Position numbers and translations under genes: made by a program. DNA of 37,726 bases from Nocardioides lacusdianchii (GTDB lineage: Bacteria > Actinomycetota > Actinomycetes > Propionibacteriales > Nocardioidaceae). The notes beneath the pieces are model-generated. The model was not told where the DNA came from. It made no database searches and saw nothing but the letters and a program-made list of their open reading frames with translations. Positions within the stretch are counted from its first letter, which is position 1. Each line of letters begins with the position of its first letter. Below are positions 1 through 7,278 of this stretch, one piece after another. The stretch is from NCBI RefSeq assembly GCF_020102855.1, contig NZ_JADHZD010000025.1, positions 1 to 37,726 of the forward strand, written 5' to 3'.

Positions 1-13
1 ACCGGGGCCTCCT
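1..13 (-). promoter_or_regulatory. Ribosome binding site for a gene just off the left edge
   Basis: Read on the minus strand, the last bases of the window are AGGAGG (positions 13 to 8) followed by only seven bases before the edge. That is a perfect Shine-Dalgarno core with room for a start codon immediately outside. A minus-strand gene therefore probably begins within a few bases of the window. No usable reading frame is inside the window, so its product cannot be named. Confidence 0.4.
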
Positions 14-157
14 ATGCCTGTGGATAGGTCGAGCAGGCCACTCCTGCCCGACAACCCACGTACATGCATGTGAGAGGCCCCGGCCCGCAACCCCCTCACG
101 CCGAGGCGGTCACGTCATACCGTCTGAGGACGGTGCACCTCAGGCGTTCGTGATGCA

Positions 158-181
158 GGTCCCCGCTCCCGGGCGGGGACC
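158..181 (-). terminator. Hairpin downstream of tsaD
   Basis: A perfect 9-bp GC-rich stem (GGTCCCCGC paired with GCGGGGACC) with a 6-nt loop lies 28 bases beyond the tsaD stop codon. A second short hairpin (ACCGTC, loop tgag, GACGGT) follows at 119-134. There is no clear U-tract, as is common in actinobacterial terminators. Together they plausibly end the acpS-to-tsaD transcript and separate it from the gene off the left edge. I see no gene in 1-208. Confidence 0.55.
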
Positions 182-208
182 TTCGTCATCCCCGACCTGC
201 GGGTGCGG

Positions 209-1255
209 TCAGGCCACGACGGTGGTGATCGGCATCGAGGAGTCGGCCGGGAGGTCCAGCAGCGAGGGCGTACGTCCTCGGGCGACGAGCTCGGCACCCA
301 GAGCGGCGACCATGGCGCCGTTGTCGGTGCAGAGACCGGGGCGCGGCACCCGGACGCGGATGCCCGCGGCCGCGGCGCGCTCCTCGGCCATGGCGCGCAG
401 CCGGCTGTTGGCCGCGACCCCTCCGCCGATGAGGATGTCCTCGATCCCGCGGCTGGTGGCGGCGTCGATGGCCTTGCGGGTCAGCACGTCGCAGACGGCC
501 TCCTGGAAGGACGCCGCCACGTCGGCGACGTCGATCGGCGTGCCGGCCCGCTGCTGGGCCTCGACCCAGCGCGCCACGGCGGTCTTGAGGCCGGAGAAGG
601 AGAAGTCGAAGCGGTGGCGCTCGAGGTCCTTGCGGCTGGTGAGGCCACGCGGGAAGTCGATGGCCACGCTGTTGCCGCTGCGGGCCTGCTTGTCGATGTG
701 GGGACCGCCGGGGAACGGCAGGCCCAGCAGGCGGGCGACCTTGTCGAAGGCCTCGCCGGCCGCGTCGTCGATGGTGGACCCCATCGGCTCGACGCCGACG
801 GTGACGTCGGTGACCTCGAGCAGGCTGGAGTGGCCGCCGGAGACGAGCATGGCCAGGCACGGCTCGGGCAGCGGCCCGTGCTCGAGCTGGTCGACCGCGA
901 CGTGCGCGGCGAGGTGGTTGACGCCGTAGATCGGCTTGCCCAGCCCGAGGGCGAGCGCCTTCGCGCTCGCGACGCCGACCAGCAGCGCCCCGGCCAGCCC
1001 GGGACCGCTGGTGACGGCGACCGCGTCGATGTCGCTCAACGAGATCCCGGCCGTCTCCGCGGCACGCTCGATCGTGGGGACCATCGCCTCGAGGTGGGCC
1101 CGGCTCGCGACCTCCGGGACGACGCCGCCGAAGCGGGCGTGCTCCTCGACGCTGCTCGCAACGGTGTCGGCGAGCAGCGTGTGGCCCCGCACGATGCCGA
1201 CGCCGGTCTCGTCGCAGGAGGTCTCGATCCCCAGGACCAGCGGCTCGTCAGTCAT
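209..1255 (-). CDS. tsaD: tRNA threonylcarbamoyladenosine (t6A) transferase subunit TsaD
   Basis: Catalytic subunit that transfers the threonylcarbamoyl group to A37 of ANN-decoding tRNAs, working with TsaB and TsaE in the cytoplasm. The 348-residue protein has the family's usual length and motifs: GIETSCDET near residues 9-17, the metal-binding pair in NHLAAH (His114, His118), the nucleotide-binding SGGHSSL stretch and a C-terminal DNGAM motif. I start at the ATG at 1255, which begins MTDEPLVLGIETS; an upstream in-frame ATG would add a basic, non-conserved 10-residue leader. The start overlaps the end of rimI by 8 bp, so it is translationally coupled. It is the last gene of the run and is followed by hairpins. 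Confidence 0.96.
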   Translation of the reverse strand: MTDEPLVLGIETSCDETGVGIVRGHTLLADTVASSVEEHARFGGVVPEVASRAHLEAMVPTIERAAETAGISLSDIDAVAVTSGPGLAGALLVGVASAKALALGLGKPIYGVNHLAAHVAVDQLEHGPLPEPCLAMLVSGGHSSLLEVTDVTVGVEPMGSTIDDAAGEAFDKVARLLGLPFPGGPHIDKQARSGNSVAIDFPRGLTSRKDLERHRFDFSFSGLKTAVARWVEAQQRAGTPIDVADVAASFQEAVCDVLTRKAIDAATSRGIEDILIGGGVAANSRLRAMAEERAAAAGIRVRVPRPGLCTDNGAMVAALGAELVARGRTPSLLDLPADSSMPITTVVA

Positions 1256-1703
1256 GCGCGGTCGCCGTCTGCGCGCGGGCGGCACCGGGCAGCCAGCGGC
1301 ACATCACCAGCGCCTCGGACCCGTCGCGGTAGTAGTGGGGGCGTACGTCGATGACGCTGAACTGACGGGCGACGTAGAAGCCGAGCGCCTCGGCGTTGGT
1401 GACGCTCACCTCCAGCAGCATCCGGGAGGCGTCCTCGGTGTCCACGAGGAGCTCGTCGAGCAGCCGCGAGGCCACGCCGCCGCGCCGGGCTCCGGGGCGT
1501 ACGCCGATGCGCAGCAGGTCGACGATGTCGCCCGCCGTCATCGTCACGGCGTAGCCCGAGAGGTCGTCGGCGACCACGAACCGGCGGCCGGGACCCTCGA
1601 TCTCCTCACGGATCAGGCTCTCGCTCCACGCGTCGGCACCGAAGAGCTCCTGCTCGAGGGCGACGAGGGCCGGGAGGTCGGCCAGGGAGGCGGGACGGAT
1701 CAC
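1248..1703 (-). CDS. rimI: Ribosomal-protein-alanine N-acetyltransferase RimI-like GNAT
   Basis: A 151-residue single-domain GNAT acetyltransferase. The acetyl-CoA loop is in the segment IGVRPGARRGGVASRLL (R/Q-x-x-G-x-G/A type), followed by the LLEVSVTNAEALGFYVARQF helix-strand typical of RimI, and a YYRDGSEALVM C-terminus. RimI acetylates the N-terminus of ribosomal protein S18 in enterobacteria; actinobacterial RimI has a broader or less certain target. The GTG start at 1703 forms a GTGA overlap with the tsaB stop, which fixes the start; the longer open frame upstream is out-of-frame tsaB. Its place between tsaB and tsaD is a conserved arrangement. Confidence 0.9.
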   Translation of the reverse strand: MIRPASLADLPALVALEQELFGADAWSESLIREEIEGPGRRFVVADDLSGYAVTMTAGDIVDLLRIGVRPGARRGGVASRLLDELLVDTEDASRMLLEVSVTNAEALGFYVARQFSVIDVRPHYYRDGSEALVMCRWLPGAARAQTATAHD

Positions 1704-2338
1704 GAGACAGGCTTTCTGGGTGCGCCCGCGACCGCGTCGGGGCGTCGCAGGTAGAGGGGTTCGGGGTCGAGCAATCCTACGAGCTCCGAGCTGACTCCCG
1801 CTGCCAACCAGCCGGCACTCGGGCGGTCCGGGGCGATGACGTGCGGGAAATGGTCGGGGTAGAGCAGCGGTCCCGCGCCGGCGACCGGGGCGTCGGTGGC
1901 GACCCCGGCGGGCCGGGTGACGACCGGGCCCTCCAGACGGCGGCCATCGACGTCGTAGGAGGCGAGGTAGACCTCCTTGCGCCGAGCGTCGGTGGCGACG
2001 AGGAAGCTGCCGGCGGCAGCCCCGGTGCCGACGACCTCGAGCGCGATCGCGTCGAGCGAGCACACGCCGTAGACCGGGATGTCCAGGACGAAGCCGAGCG
2101 TGCGGGCGGTGACCACACCGACGCGCAGGCCCGTGAAGGGGCCCGGACCGACGCCGACGGCGACGGCGGTGAGGTCCTGGCGCACGATGCCGGCCTCGGC
2201 CATGGCGCGCTCGATGAGCGGCGCGAGGTGCTCGCCGTGCTTCATCGGCACTGACGACGAGTGCTCGACCAGCACCCGCTCGCCGTCGTGGAGGGCGACG
2301 GTCACCAGCGGGGTCGCGGTGTCGAAGGCGAGGAGCAC
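1700..2338 (-). CDS. tsaB: t6A biosynthesis protein TsaB (YeaZ)
   Basis: Non-catalytic partner of TsaD in t6A37 tRNA modification, with an actin-like ASKHA fold. The 212-residue protein starts VLLAFDTATPLVTVAL (the family's N-terminal strand) and carries the signature GVGPGPFTGLRVGVVTAR. The GTG at 2338 is chosen because the conserved fold begins there and because it lies 10 bp after the tsaE stop. The residues further upstream in the same frame are low-complexity shadow sequence antisense to nothing and in the wrong frame of tsaE. It overlaps rimI by 4 bp. Confidence 0.93.
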   Translation of the reverse strand: MLLAFDTATPLVTVALHDGERVLVEHSSSVPMKHGEHLAPLIERAMAEAGIVRQDLTAVAVGVGPGPFTGLRVGVVTARTLGFVLDIPVYGVCSLDAIALEVVGTGAAAGSFLVATDARRKEVYLASYDVDGRRLEGPVVTRPAGVATDAPVAGAGPLLYPDHFPHVIAPDRPSAGWLAAGVSSELVGLLDPEPLYLRRPDAVAGAPRKPVS

Positions 2339-2348
2339 GGCGTCGAGG

Positions 2349-3236
2349 TTACTGGCCCGCGACCCAGCGCAGGCAAACGCGGCGCGGATCGAGCTCGTCG
2401 TCGGGCGTCTCGCCCACGGCCCGCTCGATGACGACCTCGAGCCGGGACTCGGCCAGCGCCTCGGCGAGGCCGGCTCCCCACTCGACGACGGTGACGGCCT
2501 CGTCCAGCGACGCGTCGAGGTCCAGGTCGTCGAGCTCGTCGAGGCCACCGAGCCGGTAGGCGTCGACGTGCACGAGGTCCGGGCCCCCGACGAGCGAGGG
2601 GTGGACGCGCGAGATCACGAAGGTCGGGGACGTCACGCCGCCGCGGACCTGCAGGCCGGTGCCCAGGCCCTGGGTGAAGGTCGTCTTGCCCGCCCCCAGC
2701 TCGCCGGTGAGCACGACGAGGTCCCCTGCGGCGAAGCTGCGTCCCACCCGCTCCCCCAGCTCGCGCATCGTCTCGGCGTCCGGGGCGTCGAACTCGGTCG
2801 GCAGGGTCAGGGCGAGCGTGACGTAGGGGCTGGAGCGGCTCGTCTCGACGAAGCCGTGGCGCTCCCAGAAGGCGACGGTCACCGGCAGCTCCTCGCGAGC
2901 CACCACGACCACGGCCGGGCGACCGAGCGCAGCGTCGCGGGCCGCCTCGACGAGGGCCGTCGCGACGCCGCGGCCCTGGGCGGACGGCAGCACCCCGAAG
3001 CGCCGCAGCACCAGCCCGTCGGGCGCCACGTCGAGGATCGCGCAGCCCACCGGCTCCCCGTCGAGGGTCGCGAGCAGGCCGCCGCGGCGCGCCAGCATCC
3101 GGGCGATCGAGTCGACGTCCTCCGCGAGCGCGTCCGCGGGCGGGTCGAGGACGGGCCGGTCACCGAAGGCACCCTGCACCACGGCCAGCACGTCGGCCGC
3201 GGCCTCGGCACCCACCCGGCGTACGTCGAGGCTCAT
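2349..3236 (-). CDS. tsaE: GNAT acetyltransferase fused to t6A ATPase TsaE
   Basis: One 295-residue reading frame with two domains. Residues 1 to about 145 are a GNAT domain: LRRFGVLPSAQGRGVATALVEAARD carries the acetyl-CoA loop (QGRGVA, 87-92), and VAFWERHGF is the typical C-terminal GNAT signature. Residues about 147-295 are TsaE: Walker A GELGAGKTTFTQGL (178-191), TSPTF (202-206), HVDAYRL (223-229) and VVEWG (250-254). TsaE hydrolyses ATP to drive turnover of the TsaD-TsaB complex. Standalone TsaE is about 150 residues, so this is a true fusion rather than a mis-started gene; there is no internal stop or convincing second start. The ATG forms an ATGA overlap with the hydrolase gene upstream. 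The acetylation substrate is unknown. Confidence 0.92.
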   Translation of the reverse strand: MSLDVRRVGAEAAADVLAVVQGAFGDRPVLDPPADALAEDVDSIARMLARRGGLLATLDGEPVGCAILDVAPDGLVLRRFGVLPSAQGRGVATALVEAARDAALGRPAVVVVAREELPVTVAFWERHGFVETSRSSPYVTLALTLPTEFDAPDAETMRELGERVGRSFAAGDLVVLTGELGAGKTTFTQGLGTGLQVRGGVTSPTFVISRVHPSLVGGPDLVHVDAYRLGGLDELDDLDLDASLDEAVTVVEWGAGLAEALAESRLEVVIERAVGETPDDELDPRRVCLRWVAGQ

Positions 3237-4300
3237 CGCGCCGCTCCGGCCTGGGCCAGCGAGATCAGGTCGTCCAGCTCGGCGGTGACCTCCTTGTGGC
3301 GCTCGAGCACCACCATGTGGCCCGCGCCCTCGCACTCCAGCAGGCTGGACCCGGGGATCCGGCTGTGCAGCTTGCGGCTGTGCCCGACCGAGGTGATCTT
3401 GTCCTCGGTGCCGCAGATGATCGCGGTGGGCACGCGGCTCAGCGCCTCGAGGTGGTCGAAGTTGTCGAGCGTCGCGAAGGCGGGATAGAAGTCGGCGACC
3501 ACCGCGAAGGGCGTCGCGTTGAGCATCGAGTAGACGAACTCGACGTAGGAGACGGGGACCTCGTCGGTGCCGAAGGCGTAGCGGTCGGTGAAGACGTCGG
3601 CCACGGCGTGGCCCCACGAGCGAGCCAGGTCGACGACCCGGTGGCCACGGTCGAGGGTGCGGACCGCCCGGCCGACGAACCGGCCGCCGAGGCCCAGCGG
3701 CAGCATCGGGAAGAGGATGCGACCGGGATCCAGCCCGCCGGCCGTGGTGGAGATCAGAGCAGCGCCGAGGACCTTGTCGCCGAAGAGGTCCGGGTGGTGC
3801 TCGGCGAGGGAGATCACGCTCATGCCTCCCATCGAGTGGCCCACCACGACGCACCTGCCGGGGACGGTGTCCTCGATGACGCGCCGCAGGTCGTGGCCGA
3901 GCTGCTCGATGGTGCAGTGGTCCTCGTCGGACCGCCCCGAGCGGCCGTGGCTGCGCTGGTCGTAGAAGACGGTGCGGACCTGGCCGCGGTAGGCCGCGCG
4001 CTGGAAGTGCCAGCAGTCGAGGTTGAGGGAGTAGCCGTGGACGAAGACGAGGGTCAGGTCGTCGTCGGCCGGGGCGGGCGCGCCGAAGTCGGCCGGGTCG
4101 TCGAACTCGACGTGCAGGTCGACCGCGTCGTCGGTGACGACCACCCGGCGGGGGCTGCGCAGCTCGCCGAACTCGACCCGTTCGCCGGCGGCGCGGTTGC
4201 CGATGATCCGGTTCTGGCGGGCGATGCCGACCGCGCCCGCGGCAGCGGCAAGGCCGGCAGCACCGACCACGGTGCCGAAGATCCGTCCCTTGATGCTCAC
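3233..4300 (-). CDS. Alpha/beta-fold hydrolase
   Basis: A 355-residue alpha/beta hydrolase. After a hydrophobic, alanine-rich N-terminus (about residues 5-28, a possible membrane anchor or uncleaved signal), the fold shows LTLVFVHGYSLN (oxyanion strand), YDQRSHGRSGRS, the nucleophile elbow GHSMGG, a late acid region IICGTEDKITSVGHS and the histidine in CEGAGHMVVLERH. It sits between alr and tsaE with ATGA overlaps on both sides, an arrangement seen repeatedly in actinobacteria, so it belongs to this operon. The substrate is not predictable; esterase, lipase or peptidase-like chemistry are all possible. Confidence 0.9.
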   Translation of the reverse strand: MSIKGRIFGTVVGAAGLAAAAGAVGIARQNRIIGNRAAGERVEFGELRSPRRVVVTDDAVDLHVEFDDPADFGAPAPADDDLTLVFVHGYSLNLDCWHFQRAAYRGQVRTVFYDQRSHGRSGRSDEDHCTIEQLGHDLRRVIEDTVPGRCVVVGHSMGGMSVISLAEHHPDLFGDKVLGAALISTTAGGLDPGRILFPMLPLGLGGRFVGRAVRTLDRGHRVVDLARSWGHAVADVFTDRYAFGTDEVPVSYVEFVYSMLNATPFAVVADFYPAFATLDNFDHLEALSRVPTAIICGTEDKITSVGHSRKLHSRIPGSSLLECEGAGHMVVLERHKEVTAELDDLISLAQAGAAR

Positions 4301-5451
4301 CTGGCGTGTCCTCCTGGGGTCGCGTCGCTGTCGACGTGGCGGCGGACCAGCCTGCCGCCGATGCGCGTGACGATCTCGTAGTTGATGGTGTCGACCGCCT
4401 CGGCCCAGTCCTGCGCCGTCGGCTCGCCGCGGTCGCCGGGGCCGAAGAGCACCACCTCCGTTCCGGGGGGCGGCAGCTCGCCGCCGAGGTCGACGACGAG
4501 CTGGTCCATGCAGACGCGGCCGCGGACGGGACGGCGTACGCCGTCCACCCAGGCCTCGGCGGCGTTCCCCGCCGCGCGCGGGACGCCCTCGCCGTAGCCC
4601 GCGGGCACCAGCCCGACGGTGGTGTCCTCCTCAGCGCGCCAGGTGTGCCCGTAGGACACGCCGTCGCCGGCAGCGATCTCCTTGCTCATCACCAGGCGGG
4701 CGCGCACGGTCATCGCCGGGCGCAGCCCGATCGCCGGACTGGCGCCGGGTGCCGGGTCGAGGCCGTAGGCAGCGATGCCGCAGCGGACCAGGTCGAAGCG
4801 GGCCGAGGGGCGCAGGATCGCGGCGGCGGAGTTGGCCAGGTGGGTGACCCCGGGCTCGAGGCCGGCGGACGCGGCGAGCGACAGCGCGTCGCGGAAGGCG
4901 TCCTCCTGGGCGTCGTTGGCGGGGTGGTCGGGCTCGTCGCTCGCCGCGAGGTGCGACCAGATGCCCGTGACGGTGATCCGGCCCTCGCGCTCGAGGTCGC
5001 TCGCCACGGCGAACAGGTCCTGCCAGAGCGCACGCGGAGCACCACCGCGCGAGAGGCCGGTGTCGACCTTGAGCTGCACGCGCGCTCCGCCGACGGCGGC
5101 GATCTCCTCCAGCTCCGCTCGCGAGTAGGCGGTGACCTCGACGTCGGCCGCGACGGCGGCGGCGAAGTCGTCGCCCGGGGCGCTGAGCCAGCACAGCAGC
5201 GGTCCGCGGTCCCCCGCCGCACGCAGGGCGAGCGCCTCGTCGATCGTCGCGACGCCGAGCCAGTCGGCCCCGGCCGCGCGCGCCGCACCGGCGACCTCCA
5301 CCATGCCGTGGCCGTAGCCGTCGGCCTTGACCACGACCATCAGCTGCACCGGCGCCGCACCGGCGACGACGTCCTTGAGGACCCGCACGTTGTGGCGGAC
5401 CGCGGCGAGGTCGACCACGATCTCGCCGCGCGGGGGCACGGGATCGCTCAT
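4297..5451 (-). CDS. alr: Alanine racemase
   Basis: PLP enzyme interconverting L- and D-alanine for peptidoglycan. The 384-residue length is typical. The PLP-binding lysine lies in VVKADGYGHG (Lys42), and the second catalytic base, a tyrosine, in GVSYGHTW. The C-terminal domain includes GRVCMDQLVVDLG and ends with INYEIVTRIGGRLVRR, both family signatures. It overlaps the hydrolase gene by ATGA and follows nnr by 7 bp. Together with glmS and glmM nearby, it places cell-wall precursor supply in this region. Confidence 0.97.
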   Translation of the reverse strand: MSDPVPPRGEIVVDLAAVRHNVRVLKDVVAGAAPVQLMVVVKADGYGHGMVEVAGAARAAGADWLGVATIDEALALRAAGDRGPLLCWLSAPGDDFAAAVAADVEVTAYSRAELEEIAAVGGARVQLKVDTGLSRGGAPRALWQDLFAVASDLEREGRITVTGIWSHLAASDEPDHPANDAQEDAFRDALSLAASAGLEPGVTHLANSAAAILRPSARFDLVRCGIAAYGLDPAPGASPAIGLRPAMTVRARLVMSKEIAAGDGVSYGHTWRAEEDTTVGLVPAGYGEGVPRAAGNAAEAWVDGVRRPVRGRVCMDQLVVDLGGELPPPGTEVVLFGPGDRGEPTAQDWAEAVDTINYEIVTRIGGRLVRRHVDSDATPGGHAR

Positions 5452-5458
5452 GCCTCGA

Positions 5459-6859
5459 TCATCCCAGCCCGGACAGGACGTCGCGCACGAGACGAGGGAT
5501 CTGGACGGCGACCCGGCCCGCGGTCAGCGGACCACCGGACGACGCCTCGGTCGCCGCGGCCCCGTGCACCCACGAGCCGACCGACGCGGCGTCGTACGCC
5601 TCGAGTCCCGCCGCCAGCAGCGCACCGACCAGCCCGGCGAGGACGTCGCCGGCACCGGCGGTGGCCAGCCACGGCACCCCCGTGGTGGTGACGCGGACGC
5701 GTCCGGCGGGATCGGCGACGAGCGTGTGGTGGCCCTTGAGCAGCACGACGCAGTCCCACCGGCGGGCGGCGTCGCGCGCGAAGCCGAGCGGCGCGGCCTC
5801 GACCTCGGCGCGCTCCACGCCGAGCATCGCGGCCAGCTCGCCGGCGTGCGGGGTGAGGACGGAGCCGGGCAGCGGTCCGTCGACATGCCGCAGCGCGTCG
5901 GCGTCCACCACCAGGGGTACGCCGTCGCCGCGGGCCTCGGCGAGCATCGCGCCTGCGTCGTCTCCCCCGCCCGGACCGACGACCCACGCCTGCACCCGGC
6001 CCGCACCGACGACCTCCGGGTGCGCGCTGCGCACCGTGTGGGCGATGTCCTCGGGCCCGACGTAGCGGACCATGCCGACGAGGCCGGTGTTCGCACCGGA
6101 CACCGCGAGCAGCGCGGCGCCGGGGTAGGTGCCCGAGCCGGCGCGTACGCCGACGACGCCGCGGGTGTACTTGTGCGCGACCCGGTCGGGGCGCGGCAGA
6201 AGCGCGCGCACGTCGTCGGGCTGGAGCGCCTCGACGGCGGGTGCGACGAGCTCGTCGGGGTCGAGGCCGAGGTCCAGCAGGTGCAGGGCACCGCAGGCCG
6301 TGGCCGCCGGGTCGACGAGGTGGGCCACCTTGTGGGTGCCGAAGGTGACGGTGAGGTCGGCACTCACGTGCGGGCCGTCGACCCGGCCGGTGTCGACGTC
6401 CACGCCGGACGGCACGTCGACCGCGACGACGGGCACGCCGGCGAGGCGCTCGAGAGCTGCGACCGCGGCAGGCGCGAGGCCCGGACGACCGCCGATCCCG
6501 ACGATGCCGTCGACGACCAGGTCCGGGGACAGGTCGAGGTCGGCGGGCTCGCTGGTGGCCCGGCCGCCGGCTGCGCGCAGCGCGCGGAGACCGGACTCGT
6601 GGGCGCGGTCGGCCAGCAGCAGCGCCTCGACCTGCGCCCCGCGGGCGGCCAGGCGGGCGCCGGCCCAGAGCGCGTCTCCCCCGTTGTCGCCCGGGCCGAC
6701 GAGCAGCAGCAACCGACGGCCGTAGGCGCCGCCCAGCACGTCGACGATCGCCGCAGCCAGCCCGGCGGCGGCACGCTGCATCAGGGCGCCGTCGGCCAGG
6801 CGCGCCATCGCGGCGGCCTCGGCACGGCGTACGTCCTCCACGGCGTGGGCGCGCAGCAC
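5459..6859 (-). CDS. nnr: Bifunctional NAD(P)H-hydrate repair enzyme Nnr
   Basis: Repairs hydrated NADH/NADPH. The N-terminal half is the epimerase (YjeF_N): LLLLVGPGDNGGDALWAGARLAARG and VPVVAVDVPSGVDVDTG. The C-terminal half is the ADP/ATP-dependent dehydratase (ribokinase-like): YTRGVVGVRAGSGTYPGAALL, LTPHAGELAAMLG, VVLLKGHHTLVADP and the catalytic ATAGAGDVLAGLVGALLA near the end. The 466-residue length fits a full fusion. The GTG at 6859 (VLRAHAVEDVRRAEAAAM) is chosen because it lies 4 bp after the acpS stop; the open frame continuing far upstream is antisense-free shadow of acpS and glmS. Confidence 0.94.
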   Translation of the reverse strand: MLRAHAVEDVRRAEAAAMARLADGALMQRAAAGLAAAIVDVLGGAYGRRLLLLVGPGDNGGDALWAGARLAARGAQVEALLLADRAHESGLRALRAAGGRATSEPADLDLSPDLVVDGIVGIGGRPGLAPAAVAALERLAGVPVVAVDVPSGVDVDTGRVDGPHVSADLTVTFGTHKVAHLVDPAATACGALHLLDLGLDPDELVAPAVEALQPDDVRALLPRPDRVAHKYTRGVVGVRAGSGTYPGAALLAVSGANTGLVGMVRYVGPEDIAHTVRSAHPEVVGAGRVQAWVVGPGGGDDAGAMLAEARGDGVPLVVDADALRHVDGPLPGSVLTPHAGELAAMLGVERAEVEAAPLGFARDAARRWDCVVLLKGHHTLVADPAGRVRVTTTGVPWLATAGAGDVLAGLVGALLAAGLEAYDAASVGSWVHGAAATEASSGGPLTAGRVAVQIPRLVRDVLSGLG

Positions 6860-6863
6860 GGCC

Positions 6864-7217
6864 CTAGCCCTCCAGCACCACGACCGCCGAGGCGATGCCG
6901 GCGTCGTGGGACAGCGAGACGTGGACGTGGGCGACGCCGAGCTGCTCGGCACGGGCGGCGACCGTCCCGCGGATCTCGAAGCGCGGCCGCCCGGTCTCCT
7001 CCGAGACGATCTCGGCGTCGTGCCAGGCCATCCCGACCGGCGCGCCGAGGGCCTTGGCCATCGCCTCCTTCGCCGCGAACCGCGCCGCCAGGGACGCGGG
7101 CGGGCGGGTGGCCTCGTCCGCGGTGAAGAGCCGGTCGCGCAGGGCAGGGGTGCGCTCGAGGGACTGCACGAAGCGGTCGATGTCGACCACGTCGATGCCC
7201 ACGCCGATGACCGGCAT
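6864..7217 (-). CDS. acpS: Holo-[acyl-carrier-protein] synthase
   Basis: Transfers 4'-phosphopantetheine from CoA to the serine of acyl carrier protein. The 117-residue protein has both signatures: GVGIDVVDIDRF at residues 5-16, with the Mg-binding aspartate, and the FAAKEAMAKALG helix with the Mg-binding glutamate, plus the C-terminal VHVSLSHDAGIASAVVVLE. A good AAGGAG ribosome binding site precedes the ATG. The partner enzyme making CoA's precursor, CoaA, is encoded nearby. Confidence 0.96.
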   Translation of the reverse strand: MPVIGVGIDVVDIDRFVQSLERTPALRDRLFTADEATRPPASLAARFAAKEAMAKALGAPVGMAWHDAEIVSEETGRPRFEIRGTVAARAEQLGVAHVHVSLSHDAGIASAVVVLEG

Positions 7218-7235
7218 AACGCTCCTTTCCGGGGT

Positions 7236-7272
7236 CCCCGCGAGAAGGCGAGAGAAGCGCGTTCTCGTGGGG
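7236..7272 (-). terminator. Hairpin between glmS and acpS
   Basis: Two 11-base arms, ccccgcgagaa and ttctcgtgggg, pair with a single G-U-type mismatch around a 15-base spacer. The structure begins 7 bases after the glmS stop on the minus strand and ends 19 bases before the acpS start. That leaves almost no room for a separate acpS promoter downstream of it, so it may be a leaky terminator, an attenuator, or an mRNA stabilising or processing element. Confidence 0.5.
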
Positions 7273-7278
7273 TGGTGT

